DNA of 16,780 nt from CAYSHJ01 sp964589725 (GCA_964589725.1 CAZPUJ010000375.1:1-16780); one strand, 5' to 3'. Positions 8,819 through 16,597 are shown, counted from the stretch's first letter. Made by a program: numbers and translations. The notes: a model not told the origin generated them from the letters alone.

Positions 8819-9705
8819 ACTACAAGATCACCCACGCCACGACCTATCAGTACTCGCAGCCGGTTCGTGTGAGCCACAACCTGGTGCTGCTGACGCCGCG
8901 CGAGGATGCGCTGGTTCACTGTCATTCCCACCGGCTGGTCATCCATCCGGTGCCGCAAATTTCTGCCCATCGAAAAGACTTCTTTGGCAATCATGTGAAT
9001 ACGTTCTCCATCGAGGGAAGCCACAAAGAATTGAGCATTACGGCCACCAGCCGGGTCTCGGTGAAGCCGCCGCACCTGCCAGACCCGACCACCACAGTTC
9101 CCTGGGAGCAGGTCGTTGACGGTGTTGCCCGGCAGGAGGATCCTCGCTGGCCCGATGTGGTGCCCTTGCTCTACGACTCCCGTCGCATTCGGCGGTCGCA
9201 CGAGTTCGCCGAGTACGCTCGCGACTCCTTTCAGAAAGAACGCCCGATATTGGAAGCCGCGTTCGACCTGACCGCACGCATTCACCGCGACTTCCGTTAT
9301 GTACCGAAGTCCACAACCGTCGCCACCACGAGCGAGGAAGCCTTTAGGATCCGGCAGGGTGTCTGCCAGGATTTTGCTCATGTGCAGGTCGCCTGCCTGC
9401 GATCGATCGGCCTGCCGGCCCGCTACGTGAGCGGTTATTTGCGAACCATTCCTCCGCCGGGCAAGCCCCGGCTCATCGGGGCAGATCAGTCGCATGCCTG
9501 GCTCTCGGTCTATGGTGGCTCGCTAGATTGGATCGACCTGGATCCCACGAACAGCACGTTATGTTCGACGGACCACATTGCCGTCGCCTGGGGCCGCGAC
9601 TACAGCGACATCATCCCGCTTCGGGGCGTGTTCCTCGGCGGCGGGCAGCATCAGCTCAGCGTCTCGGTCGACGTGTGGCCGCTGGAGGACTCCGAATCGA
9701 GGTGA
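8815..9705 (+). CDS. Transglutaminase family protein (small, stand-alone)
   Basis: Third operon gene, 296 residues, typical for stand-alone bacterial transglutaminase-like proteins. It begins MNYKITHATTYQYSQPVRVS, the usual opening of the N-terminal beta domain (about 1-85). The papain-like core follows with C184 (GVCQDFAHV), H227 (DQSHAWLSVY) and D243 (IDLDPTN), so the catalytic triad is complete. It probably acts as a peptidase, amidase or acyl transferase on the product or substrate of the two amidoligases; this is inference from the conserved gene neighbourhood. The ATG shares the ATGA (8815-8818) with the stop of the ATP-grasp gene. The paralogous core in the first operon gene has the same His-to-Asp spacing of 16 residues. 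No signal peptide is seen. An Anbu-type peptidase, frequent beside such genes elsewhere, does not follow. Confidence 0.93.
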   Translation: MNYKITHATTYQYSQPVRVSHNLVLLTPREDALVHCHSHRLVIHPVPQISAHRKDFFGNHVNTFSIEGSHKELSITATSRVSVKPPHLPDPTTTVPWEQVVDGVARQEDPRWPDVVPLLYDSRRIRRSHEFAEYARDSFQKERPILEAAFDLTARIHRDFRYVPKSTTVATTSEEAFRIRQGVCQDFAHVQVACLRSIGLPARYVSGYLRTIPPPGKPRLIGADQSHAWLSVYGGSLDWIDLDPTNSTLCSTDHIAVAWGRDYSDIIPLRGVFLGGGQHQLSVSVDVWPLEDSESR

Positions 9706-9723
9706 AACCGGGTGATATTTCTG

Positions 9724-9751
9724 ATTCGTGATGCGGGCTTCACCCGCAACT
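9724..9751 (+). repeat. Short hairpin repeat, copy 2 (downstream of operon)
   Basis: Matches 2704-2731 at 22 of 28 positions. Here the dyad is stronger: TGCGGG (9732-9737) pairs perfectly with CCCGCA (9743-9748) around a 5-base loop. It lies 18 bases after the operon's stop, where a terminator is expected, but no T-tract follows directly (a loose CTTTGCTTTT comes 5 or more bases later). It may be a weak terminator or an mRNA 3'-end stabiliser for the operon. Confidence 0.55.
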
Positions 9752-9849
9752 GAACTTTGCTTTTCCCCTTGCGAAGTGTTTGTAGAATGCTTGCGACGTG
9801 TGAAGCACGGCTGTGATGACAGCGACCATTTCAACCAGAATGGACTTCT

Positions 9850-11109
9850 ATGGCTTCGCCAAATCGACCATCCGAACAGAACATCCAGCCTGAGAGCACT
9901 CCGCAGCCCAAAGCCGGCGGAAGCACAGCCGAGAGTCTTGAAACCGTCCTCTCAAATCCGCAGTCGCGCGCCGGTGGTGGACTCAAGTTGAACTGTCCGC
10001 ACTGCCAGAACCCTGTCGAGGTTGACGAGGGATTGAACGACGTTGTTTGTGCCGCGTGCGGGAGTGGGTTCCGCGTTGACGCTGACAAGACGGTCACTTG
10101 GTCAAGTACCAAAGGTCCACGGCTCGAGAAGTTCGAGTTGCTGGAGGACATCGGCAAAGGCGCGTTTGGCACGGTCTATCGGGCTCGCGATACCGAGTTG
10201 GACCGCATTGTGGCGGTCAAGGTGCCGCGATCTGGCACGTTTGCGAGCAACGATGATGAAGAAAGATTCGTTCGCGAGGCCCGCAATGCCGCGCAGTTGA
10301 ACCATCCAGGGATCGTCCCGGTTTACGAAGTGGGCTACTCGGCGAACTTGCCGTACATCGTGACGGAATACGTGGACGGAGTGACGTTGGCGGATCACCT
10401 CACGGGCCGGCGGGTCGAATTTCGTGACGCTGCGGAACTCCTGGCCGCCGTCGCCGAGGCTCTGGACCACGCTCATAGCAAGGGTGTTGTGCATCGCGAT
10501 CTGAAGCCGTCGAACATCATGTTGGAGACGGTGGGTAGCAGCACGTCTCTGGACAACAAGTCATCGACGTCTGGAAGTAGATGGTCCGGCGCAACCGCGT
10601 CGGGGCTTCGACCGCGGGTTCTCGACTTCGGACTTGCTCGCCGCGAAGAAGGAACAGAAGTAACGGTCACTCAAGAGGGACAGATTCTGGGTACCCCAGC
10701 CTACATGAGTCCTGAGCAAGCCCGCGGTGAAGGCCACAACGTCGATGGCCGTAGCGATGTCTACAGTTTGGGTGTGATTCTGTATCAACTCATCGCGGGT
10801 GAATTGCCGTTTCGCGGAAACATGCGGATGCTGCTGCACCAGGTGCTGCACGACGAACCGCAGCCACCACGACGGCTCAACGACCGCATTCCTCATGACC
10901 TGCAAACGATCTGCCTGAAAGCAATGGCCAAGGAGCCGTCTCGGCGTTACGCCACGTCGCGTGAATTGGCGGAAGACTCGCATCGCTGGATTCGGGATGA
11001 ACCGATCCAAGCCCGGCCGGTGGGGCGGATCGAACGAAGTTGGCGCTGGATGCGGCGCAATCCGCGTTGGATCAGCGATTGGCCGTGTGGCAGCCGGCGT
11101 TTGATTTGA
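9850..11109 (+). CDS. Zinc-ribbon Ser/Thr protein kinase, probably 5' part of a larger frameshifted gene
   Basis: 419 residues as read. The start ATG 9850 follows a 144-base spacer; a TAGAAT hexamer at 9783-9788 is a possible -10 with no good -35. A short polar N-terminus is followed by a zinc ribbon with C49/C52 and C67/C70, then a full Hanks-type kinase domain (about 95-370): glycine loop GKGAFGTVY from 102, lysine K124, catalytic HRD 215-217, DFG 259-261 and GTPAYMSPEQ from 281. All catalytic residues are present, so it should be active. Between the catalytic loop and DFG is a Ser/Thr-rich insert of roughly 24 extra residues. After the kinase comes RSWRWMRRNP, which in planctomycete kinases normally precedes a membrane helix; here it runs into 14 residues and a stop with no helix. 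The next frame overlaps by 70 bases. Likely cytosolic signalling; targets unknown. Confidence 0.88.
   Translation: MASPNRPSEQNIQPESTPQPKAGGSTAESLETVLSNPQSRAGGGLKLNCPHCQNPVEVDEGLNDVVCAACGSGFRVDADKTVTWSSTKGPRLEKFELLEDIGKGAFGTVYRARDTELDRIVAVKVPRSGTFASNDDEERFVREARNAAQLNHPGIVPVYEVGYSANLPYIVTEYVDGVTLADHLTGRRVEFRDAAELLAAVAEALDHAHSKGVVHRDLKPSNIMLETVGSSTSLDNKSSTSGSRWSGATASGLRPRVLDFGLARREEGTEVTVTQEGQILGTPAYMSPEQARGEGHNVDGRSDVYSLGVILYQLIAGELPFRGNMRMLLHQVLHDEPQPPRRLNDRIPHDLQTICLKAMAKEPSRRYATSRELAEDSHRWIRDEPIQARPVGRIERSWRWMRRNPRWISDWPCGSRRLI
11001..11109 (+). other. Overlap and probable frame change between kinase and TPR/WD40 frames
   Basis: From 11001 (after a stop at 10998-11000) to 11106 both the kinase frame and the TPR/WD40 frame are open. 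The kinase frame carries family-like sequence up to RRNP (about 11064) and then nonsense to a stop at 11107-11109. The other frame has no ATG or GTG before 11040, only TTG at 11040 and a TTG at 11106 that overlaps the kinase stop as TTGA. A shift back by one base between about 11055 and 11070 would join kinase and TPR/WD40 into one protein. No slippery heptamer is apparent. Confidence 0.55.
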
Positions 11110-14100
11110 CTCCGCCGTTCGTTGAGTTGCCGACCGTGTTCCGCGCCGATCAAGTCGCTCGGCAGGATGAGACGCTGCGGCGAATGATTCGCGACAACCT
11201 GCCGAGTGCCGCGACCGGTGCTCCGAATGAATTCACGTTGGCGAAGTGCGGTCCGCAAGCGCAACTCGAAGCGACGTTCGATCGTTCGTGGGAGCAAGCG
11301 ACGACGCTCGGCCTGGCGTTGAATGCCACGTCGCCGAGCGTTTACTCGTTCGTGATCCGTCCGGCCGATGCGAAGAAGCGCGAGTCAAAATTGTCGGGAA
11401 TCGCGGCGGCGGGCGAACAGCTCGCGGCCGAAATCCGCAAAGGCGATGTCGCCTTGCGGCGCGTTGTGTTTCCGGCCGCCGACATTTGCGGGAAAGAACT
11501 GACTCTTCGTGTCGAACGTGATCGGACTCGGCTCGTGTTTCAAATCAACGAGTCGCAGCGGCTGGAAGTGGACGATCTGTTTTCGCGTTCGGCCTCCGAG
11601 CAAGGCGTCTTCGCGCTGCATTGGCCGGGTGATGTTCGACTGGTTCGTCTGCGAGCACTTCGCAAGACCACGCCGACAAACCCCAGCCCGTTGGAACGCG
11701 GCGATGAACTGTTCGATGCCGGTCAATTCGCCGAGGCTCTCGCTCAGTATCAGCAACAAACCGCGCAGTCTGCTGGGTCGGAGTTCTCGCAGGAAGCGCG
11801 ATACAAGCAGGGGCTGTGCCTGTTGGCATTGAACCGAGTGCCAGATGCCGCCGCCCTGTTTGAACCGCTCTATTTGGCGGACGGGGAGCGCTGGCCGGCT
11901 CTGGCCGGTTGCCAACTGTGGCTAATGCGCCTCCGAGAAAAGCGGCACGACGCGGCGGACGTTCTCTTTCAAACTTTGTCATCGCGCTTTCAGTTCCGAG
12001 ATTTGCTCGTGCTTTTGCCGCAAGATTTACGTTCCGAAATCCTCAAGGAATACCGCGAGGGCTACCGGGATTTTTCCTATCAACTCAGCCTCGACCCGAA
12101 GCGTTTGGAACGACTGAAACGGGCCGTCGAAATGGAAGCGGAGTTAGTCGATGACCCAATCGAACGAGCAAAAACGAAGAAAGAACTGCTGCGAGCCTAC
12201 CGGATGCAGGGCAATTTGAACGAGGCGATTCGGATCGCGGAGACATTGCTTCGCGACGCACCGGAAAGCGAAGGATATTTGTACGAATACACTTGGCTGT
12301 TGCGGCTCCGCAGAACGCTCCAAGACCTCGCGCTCGCGATGACTCAGGTCAACAAATTGCTCTTGGATGCGAAAGGTGAATTGAATCTGAAACATGTTGG
12401 GCTGTTGGTTGAGAGAGCACGAATCCACACCGCGATGAACGCTCCGGTCTCCGCCCTGCGTGACCTTGATGAATACCTCTCGCATGCATCTGACTACACG
12501 AACAATAGCAATTCGTCGTATTACGGAAGCGCGGCCTACCTGCTGCGTGGTTTTCTTCATGCGCAGGCGCAGGATCATCAAGAGGCATTGGAATCTTGGC
12601 ATGACGGGGCGAGCCGAGCGGCGGAGTTCATGGAGAAGAGCGGTGGAGCCAGTCACTCGACGCTCCTGCGATTTTCGATACTTGGGTCGCTGGCCGGTGA
12701 ATTGGCCGACCGGCACACGCTGTGGATCGTCGACAAACTCGTGGGTTCAAGCGAGGACAATCTTCTTTCGGCGATCGTCAGAGAATTGCCGACGACCCCG
12801 GCAGAGCGCTCCGCACTTTGTGGCGTCGTCATTCGAAACATGTGGCGCAGTCAACGCGGTCTGCAATACATGGAGAAGTTCGCTCGGCAGAGCAACACGC
12901 TTATTGAGCGATATCAATTCCCGATGGTGCTAGCACTCGCTGAAATCGCCAGTGAGTTCGCTTTCGATGGACTCACGACGGCCGAGGAAGACGAATTACT
13001 TTGGGACATTGCCGACCAACTTCACACCGCGTTCGCAACCGGACAACTTGGCAAGGCCCACATTCGGCAACTCTTCGCTGCTTGGCAAGGAGTGACCGAC
13101 ATCAATGGTTGGGCTGGCTTGTCCGAAGCACTCAATCCGCCGCTGCGTGGCACGATGGCGTATGTGCTGGCCATGCGCTGGTTGAAACTCAATCGCGTGG
13201 ACGACGCCCGTCGATTGCTGCCCGTTGCGTCACAGTTCGCGAAACCGAAGTCTTCCCTGGAACAACTTGCGAAATCCGCCGTGAGCCGACTCCAAGCTGA
13301 CAAAGGTCGCGTGGTCGTGGAAAGATCAACGCCCCGCGAGCTGAAGTTGAGCTTCCTGAAAGAGGGATCGGATCAAGCAATAGAATTTCAAGCGAGCCAT
13401 CGCGAATTGGAATTGGAGCCCGGCCGATACCAACTGAAACTCGTCAACGAACTTCCCGACACATGGCTCACCAGCCACGAGGTGACAGTTTCCGCAACGC
13501 GCCGTTCCGCTGTGAGTGCGGTCTCACTTTGGGAGCAAACGGACGACTCACGCAGTTGGCCGGGGTTCATTCCGCGACCCTCGAAATTGCCGGGCATCGA
13601 GCGTTGGCAAGTTTGCCTCAAGTATCCGGCCAACGCGATTCGAGCGATGTCGCAGAGTCCGGATGGCCGTATGGTTGCCGTCGGGGCGTTTGATTCCGTC
13701 ATCCGAATTTACAACGTTGAAACCGGTGCTCCGACCGCGATCCTTCTGGGACACAAGAACGAGATTCAATCACTGAAGTGGTCGCGCGACGGCCAACTCT
13801 TGGCCAGCGGCAGCCGAGACGGATCTGTTCGCATTTGGGATGTTGCTACCGGCAAACAGCAAAACATCCTGCGTTCATTTCACGGGGCAACTTGCATCGC
13901 TTGGCATCCCAATGGACTTCAGGTGGCCGTGGGGACTTGGAGCGGTGTCATTCATTTGAGAACTGTGGACGGCAAGTCGCGTCAGTTGCTCAGGGGGCAT
14001 CAGGGCCAAGTCCTGAACCTGTCGTGGCATCCCGACGGAAAGCGGCTGATGTCGAGTGGCTTCGACAACACGATTCAGCTTTGGCAACTGGACGAGAACA

Positions 14101-15233
14101 GCGGTCCGACAAAACTTGCGGGCGACAAGTCGGTCCGTTCCGCAAAGTGGAGTCCCGACGGGAAGCGCATTGCGGCGTCCGTCAATAATGCCGCGACAAT
14201 TTGGGAGAGTTCCTCAATGCAGGTCATTCACACATTCCCCGCAGCCAAGGGATTGTTTACGGAACTCGCTTGGAGCCCCAATGGAAAACTACTTTCGGCC
14301 GCATCCCACGATGGGCACTTGCGGATTTGGGATGCCGAGGGAATGAACGATGATCCGGTCGCGTTGAAACAGCTTTGGTCCCCCGAATATGTCGATTGGG
14401 GAGCGAACGCCAAATCGTTTGTCACCGCCGACAGTAACGGCTTGATTCGGGTTTGGAATCCGGACGCGACCGTCATTCGCGAGATCGGCACGCCGTCGCG
14501 AGCGATCGCTCAAATCGCATTCCAACCAAAAGGGAATTTGCTGGCGACGGCGTGTGCCAACGGAAATGTTTGGCTGATTGATTCCGCATCGCCGCGAGCT
14601 GTTCAACTTACCGGCTCCAATTCTAATGCCACCGGTATTGCTTGGAGCGAAGACGGGGCTCAACTGTCGGCATCATTTTCGGACAAAATGGTGCGCTCGT
14701 GGAATGTCTCGGACGGACGGCTGGAATCAACGCGGAAGGGGCATACCGGTGGCGTGAATTGCCTGGCAATGGCCCCCGGCGGCGGGATCGTGTCAGTCGC
14801 CGTCGGTGGCGAGGCGATTTCGTGGCAAGGAGCAAGCGGTGAGTTTGAAGTGATCGGCAAGCCGACAGGCAATCCGAAAACTGTCTCGGTGTCGTCGCAA
14901 GGGGAAGTGGCTGTGGCCGCTGATCTTGCGAACGTCTGGCTGTGGCGACCAAGTTCGGAACCAATCACTTGGAAGGTCCCTCAAGGAACCATTCGCTCGG
15001 CGGCGTGGAATCCCAAAGCTTCCAAACTCGCCATTGCGTGGGACAACAAAGTGGCCGTGATGAATTGGGGGAAGTCGTCGCCTCTGGAACGTTGCCTTAC
15101 GGCGAATCCATGTCGGTCGCCTGGAGTGGGACCGGCGAGATGTTGGCAACCGCCTGTATGGATTCAACAGTTCGACTATGGAACCAAGACTGTTCCGAAT
15201 TGGCGTTGCTCCGAACTTTGCCGTATCGCCTGA
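11040..15233 (+). CDS. TPR / WD40-repeat protein, probably central part of a kinase-WD40 gene
   Basis: 1397 codons as read; the TTG start at 11040 is only the longest possibility and ATG 11184 is the first ATG. About 80-205 resembles a beta-sandwich (concanavalin-like) ligand domain; this is a weak judgement. From 217 (PLERGDELFDAGQFAEAL) to about 530 are TPR-like helical repeats, then an uncharacterised helical stretch. WD40 repeats start near 865, each with a core such as SPDGKRIAAS or RDGSVRIWDVATG; 12 are countable in this frame. The last is cut at about residue 1344 (15071), after which about 50 residues have no WD40 character and end at a stop. No signal peptide or membrane helix is seen. 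In planctomycetes such repeats are commonly fused behind a kinase, where they act as sensor or scaffold. Role here: probable protein-binding module of the upstream kinase. Confidence 0.75.
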   Translation: MALDAAQSALDQRLAVWQPAFDLTPPFVELPTVFRADQVARQDETLRRMIRDNLPSAATGAPNEFTLAKCGPQAQLEATFDRSWEQATTLGLALNATSPSVYSFVIRPADAKKRESKLSGIAAAGEQLAAEIRKGDVALRRVVFPAADICGKELTLRVERDRTRLVFQINESQRLEVDDLFSRSASEQGVFALHWPGDVRLVRLRALRKTTPTNPSPLERGDELFDAGQFAEALAQYQQQTAQSAGSEFSQEARYKQGLCLLALNRVPDAAALFEPLYLADGERWPALAGCQLWLMRLREKRHDAADVLFQTLSSRFQFRDLLVLLPQDLRSEILKEYREGYRDFSYQLSLDPKRLERLKRAVEMEAELVDDPIERAKTKKELLRAYRMQGNLNEAIRIAETLLRDAPESEGYLYEYTWLLRLRRTLQDLALAMTQVNKLLLDAKGELNLKHVGLLVERARIHTAMNAPVSALRDLDEYLSHASDYTNNSNSSYYGSAAYLLRGFLHAQAQDHQEALESWHDGASRAAEFMEKSGGASHSTLLRFSILGSLAGELADRHTLWIVDKLVGSSEDNLLSAIVRELPTTPAERSALCGVVIRNMWRSQRGLQYMEKFARQSNTLIERYQFPMVLALAEIASEFAFDGLTTAEEDELLWDIADQLHTAFATGQLGKAHIRQLFAAWQGVTDINGWAGLSEALNPPLRGTMAYVLAMRWLKLNRVDDARRLLPVASQFAKPKSSLEQLAKSAVSRLQADKGRVVVERSTPRELKLSFLKEGSDQAIEFQASHRELELEPGRYQLKLVNELPDTWLTSHEVTVSATRRSAVSAVSLWEQTDDSRSWPGFIPRPSKLPGIERWQVCLKYPANAIRAMSQSPDGRMVAVGAFDSVIRIYNVETGAPTAILLGHKNEIQSLKWSRDGQLLASGSRDGSVRIWDVATGKQQNILRSFHGATCIAWHPNGLQVAVGTWSGVIHLRTVDGKSRQLLRGHQGQVLNLSWHPDGKRLMSSGFDNTIQLWQLDENSGPTKLAGDKSVRSAKWSPDGKRIAASVNNAATIWESSSMQVIHTFPAAKGLFTELAWSPNGKLLSAASHDGHLRIWDAEGMNDDPVALKQLWSPEYVDWGANAKSFVTADSNGLIRVWNPDATVIREIGTPSRAIAQIAFQPKGNLLATACANGNVWLIDSASPRAVQLTGSNSNATGIAWSEDGAQLSASFSDKMVRSWNVSDGRLESTRKGHTGGVNCLAMAPGGGIVSVAVGGEAISWQGASGEFEVIGKPTGNPKTVSVSSQGEVAVAADLANVWLWRPSSEPITWKVPQGTIRSAAWNPKASKLAIAWDNKVAVMNWGKSSPLERCLTANPCRSPGVGPARCWQPPVWIQQFDYGTKTVPNWRCSELCRIA
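15067..15071 (+). other. Frame change in a run of five G inside the WD40 array
   Basis: The WD40 pattern leaves one frame at TTGGGGGAAG and continues one base back. Adding one G gives WGEVVASGTLPYG and restores the array without a gap; removing two G also restores frame. Before repair, 12 repeats lie upstream and 2 downstream; after repair there are 14. Possible causes are a real one-base deletion, a homopolymer sequencing error, or slippage at transcription or translation. Confidence 0.75.
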
Positions 15234-16369
15234 ATTCAGCCGCTTGGAATTCCGATTCGACATTGTTGTCCGCATTTGGTCCCCCTCCGGCCATCGCCAC
15301 CTGGGACGTTCGGTCAAACAAACTTGCGCGGATGACCGTGTTATTGCCAGAAGGCCGAGTCGCCCATTTTTCCGAAACAGGAAAAGTCCTCGCATTGGCA
15401 CCTGAGTCCCACGAAGCCTTGCTTGTTGTTGTCGAACGAACGAGTGGCAGCATCGAATTGCTTTCACTCACTCAATTTCAGGAGGAGATCAGCAAACGAT
15501 CGGGTTCCAAACCGCCTGAAGCCTCATTGAGGCTGCTTCCACTCAACCTGGATCAAATCGACAGCGGACAATCGCCGCCGCAGCCGGGCAATCCGAGTTC
15601 TCTGAAATCGTCGGGGCGTTTGAGCGATCCGAAGATTGAAGAGGCGTCTGACTTGCTGCGGAGTCCGAAACACGCGGGAGTTTTCTGGACAATCTCAGAT
15701 TCCGGCAACCCTCCGCATCTGTACGCACTCGATGCGAAAGGAACGGTGCTGGCTCGATATCGCGTCACGGGTGCCGTGAATCTCGACTGGGAAGCGCTGG
15801 CGGCGGATGACGACGGGAATTTGTACATCGCCGACGTCGGCAACAACTTCGGGCTGCTTCCGGTCCGCTCGATCTATCAAGTTCGCGAACCCGATCCGCT
15901 GTCTGAATCAAAAGACCCCGCCGAACGTGAGTCACTCAAAGACCTGCCGGTCGCGCGTCGCATCGACTTCACTTATCCGAAAACACAGTTCGACTGCGAA
16001 GCGGCATCTTTCCTCGGCGGCAAGCTGTATCTGGTGAGCAAAACCGCCAAGACCGTGACCGAACTGTACGAAGTCCCGCTCGCCGGCGACGGCGATCAGC
16101 CAGTCAAACTCATCAAAGTGACCGACCTTCCGGGCGTGCAAACGATCACGGGAGCGGCACTGTCTCCAGACGGCAAACGCCTCGCGCTGACGAACTACAA
16201 CACGGTGGCCGTGTACGATCTTCCGTCCGCAGGTTCGATCGCCGATCTGTCACAACAAGTGCCGCTGACGATCCCGTTCAAAGCCCCAGCGATCGAAGCC
16301 ATCAATTGGGACGCCGACGATTTGCTTCTGCTCGGCGAAGACGGCCAACTTTACCGCATCAAGCCGTAA
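15071..16369 (+). CDS. WD40 / beta-propeller C-terminal fragment (continuation of previous gene)
   Basis: About 432 codons that continue the WD40 protein after the frame change. The coordinates give where family-like sequence begins; the first in-frame ATG is 15110 and an in-frame GTG exists at 14942, but neither is expected to be a natural start. The first 80 residues hold WD40 repeats 13 and 14 (SVAWSGTGEMLATACMDSTV, then AAWNSDSTLLSAFG). A Pro/Ser-rich linker (about 150-180) leads to a separate beta-propeller-like domain from about 180 to the end, with NLDWEALAADDDGNLYIADV, EAASFLGGKLYLVSK and ALSPDGKRLALTNYNTVAVY. This kind of domain occurs in secreted or surface propeller proteins, but no export signal is visible here. 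If made alone the fragment would lack half of its second WD40 propeller, so it is probably functional only when joined to the upstream frame. Confidence 0.75.
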   Translation, partial: EVVASGTLPYGESMSVAWSGTGEMLATACMDSTVRLWNQDCSELALLRTLPYRLNSAAWNSDSTLLSAFGPPPAIATWDVRSNKLARMTVLLPEGRVAHFSETGKVLALAPESHEALLVVVERTSGSIELLSLTQFQEEISKRSGSKPPEASLRLLPLNLDQIDSGQSPPQPGNPSSLKSSGRLSDPKIEEASDLLRSPKHAGVFWTISDSGNPPHLYALDAKGTVLARYRVTGAVNLDWEALAADDDGNLYIADVGNNFGLLPVRSIYQVREPDPLSESKDPAERESLKDLPVARRIDFTYPKTQFDCEAASFLGGKLYLVSKTAKTVTELYEVPLAGDGDQPVKLIKVTDLPGVQTITGAALSPDGKRLALTNYNTVAVYDLPSAGSIADLSQQVPLTIPFKAPAIEAINWDADDLLLLGEDGQLYRIKP

Positions 16370-16430
16370 CGCCGTTCTCGAATGATGGCGCCACGGACCA
16401 CGCGATCAGTTCGGCCACGAGCGGAAGTGA
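16370..16430. other. Short spacer after WD40 gene
   Basis: Sixty-one bases between the stop of the propeller gene and the inverted repeat. I see no gene or recognisable signal in it. Confidence 0.5.
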
Positions 16431-16577
16431 TTTTGGAGTGCGGTGACTTGTCACCGCTTTCGTTTGCGGCGGAGCCGCTTTTGTATTTCGCTTCGTCCTG
16501 GGCCACAAGATTCGAACGGAACCAAAGAGAGCGACTCCGTCGCGACGAAAAGCGGTGACAAGTCGCCTCACTCCAAA
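16431..16577. repeat. 147-base nested inverted repeat (MITE-like or bidirectional terminator)
   Basis: The outer arms, 16431-16463 and 16545-16577, are near-perfect inverted copies (about 33 bases; differences at only a few positions). The left arm is itself a palindrome, GCGGTGAC-TT-GTCACCGC. Inside are two mirrored small hairpins: GCGGC-GGA-GCCGC (16466-16478) on the left and GCGAC-TCC-GTCGC (16531-16543) on the right. They are inverted copies of each other with two changes that keep base pairing. No open reading frame of family type lies between the arms, so if it is mobile it is non-autonomous. It lies between two convergent genes (propeller gene and hisD), where it could stop transcription from both sides. 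Target-site duplications are not clear. Confidence 0.8.
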
Positions 16578-16590
16578 TTGAAATTGGAGT
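16570..16590. terminator. AT-rich hairpin just past the end of hisD (candidate terminator)
   Basis: ACTCCAAATT and AATTGGAGT form an inverted repeat with 9 of 10 possible pairs and almost no loop, 8 bases downstream of the hisD stop on the minus strand and overlapping the right arm of the large inverted repeat. No clear T-tract follows on the minus strand, so intrinsic termination is only a possibility. Confidence 0.3.
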
Positions 16591-16597
16591 CACGCGG

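Noticed and set aside
9732..9748. Intrinsic terminator after the transglutaminase operon
   Set aside because: The hairpin is good but is not followed by a T-tract, and it matches another intergenic copy upstream of the operon, so it is reported as a repeat instead.
9783..9788. TAGAAT as a -10 promoter element for the kinase
   Set aside because: No acceptable -35 at 16-18 bases upstream (CTTTTC at 17). The hexamer alone is too weak to call.
15067..15071. Programmed -1 ribosomal frameshift in the WD40 gene
   Set aside because: The site does not fit the X_XXY_YYZ slippery pattern in the incoming frame (TGG GGG) and I saw no obvious pseudoknot after it. A one-base deletion or sequencing error is simpler.
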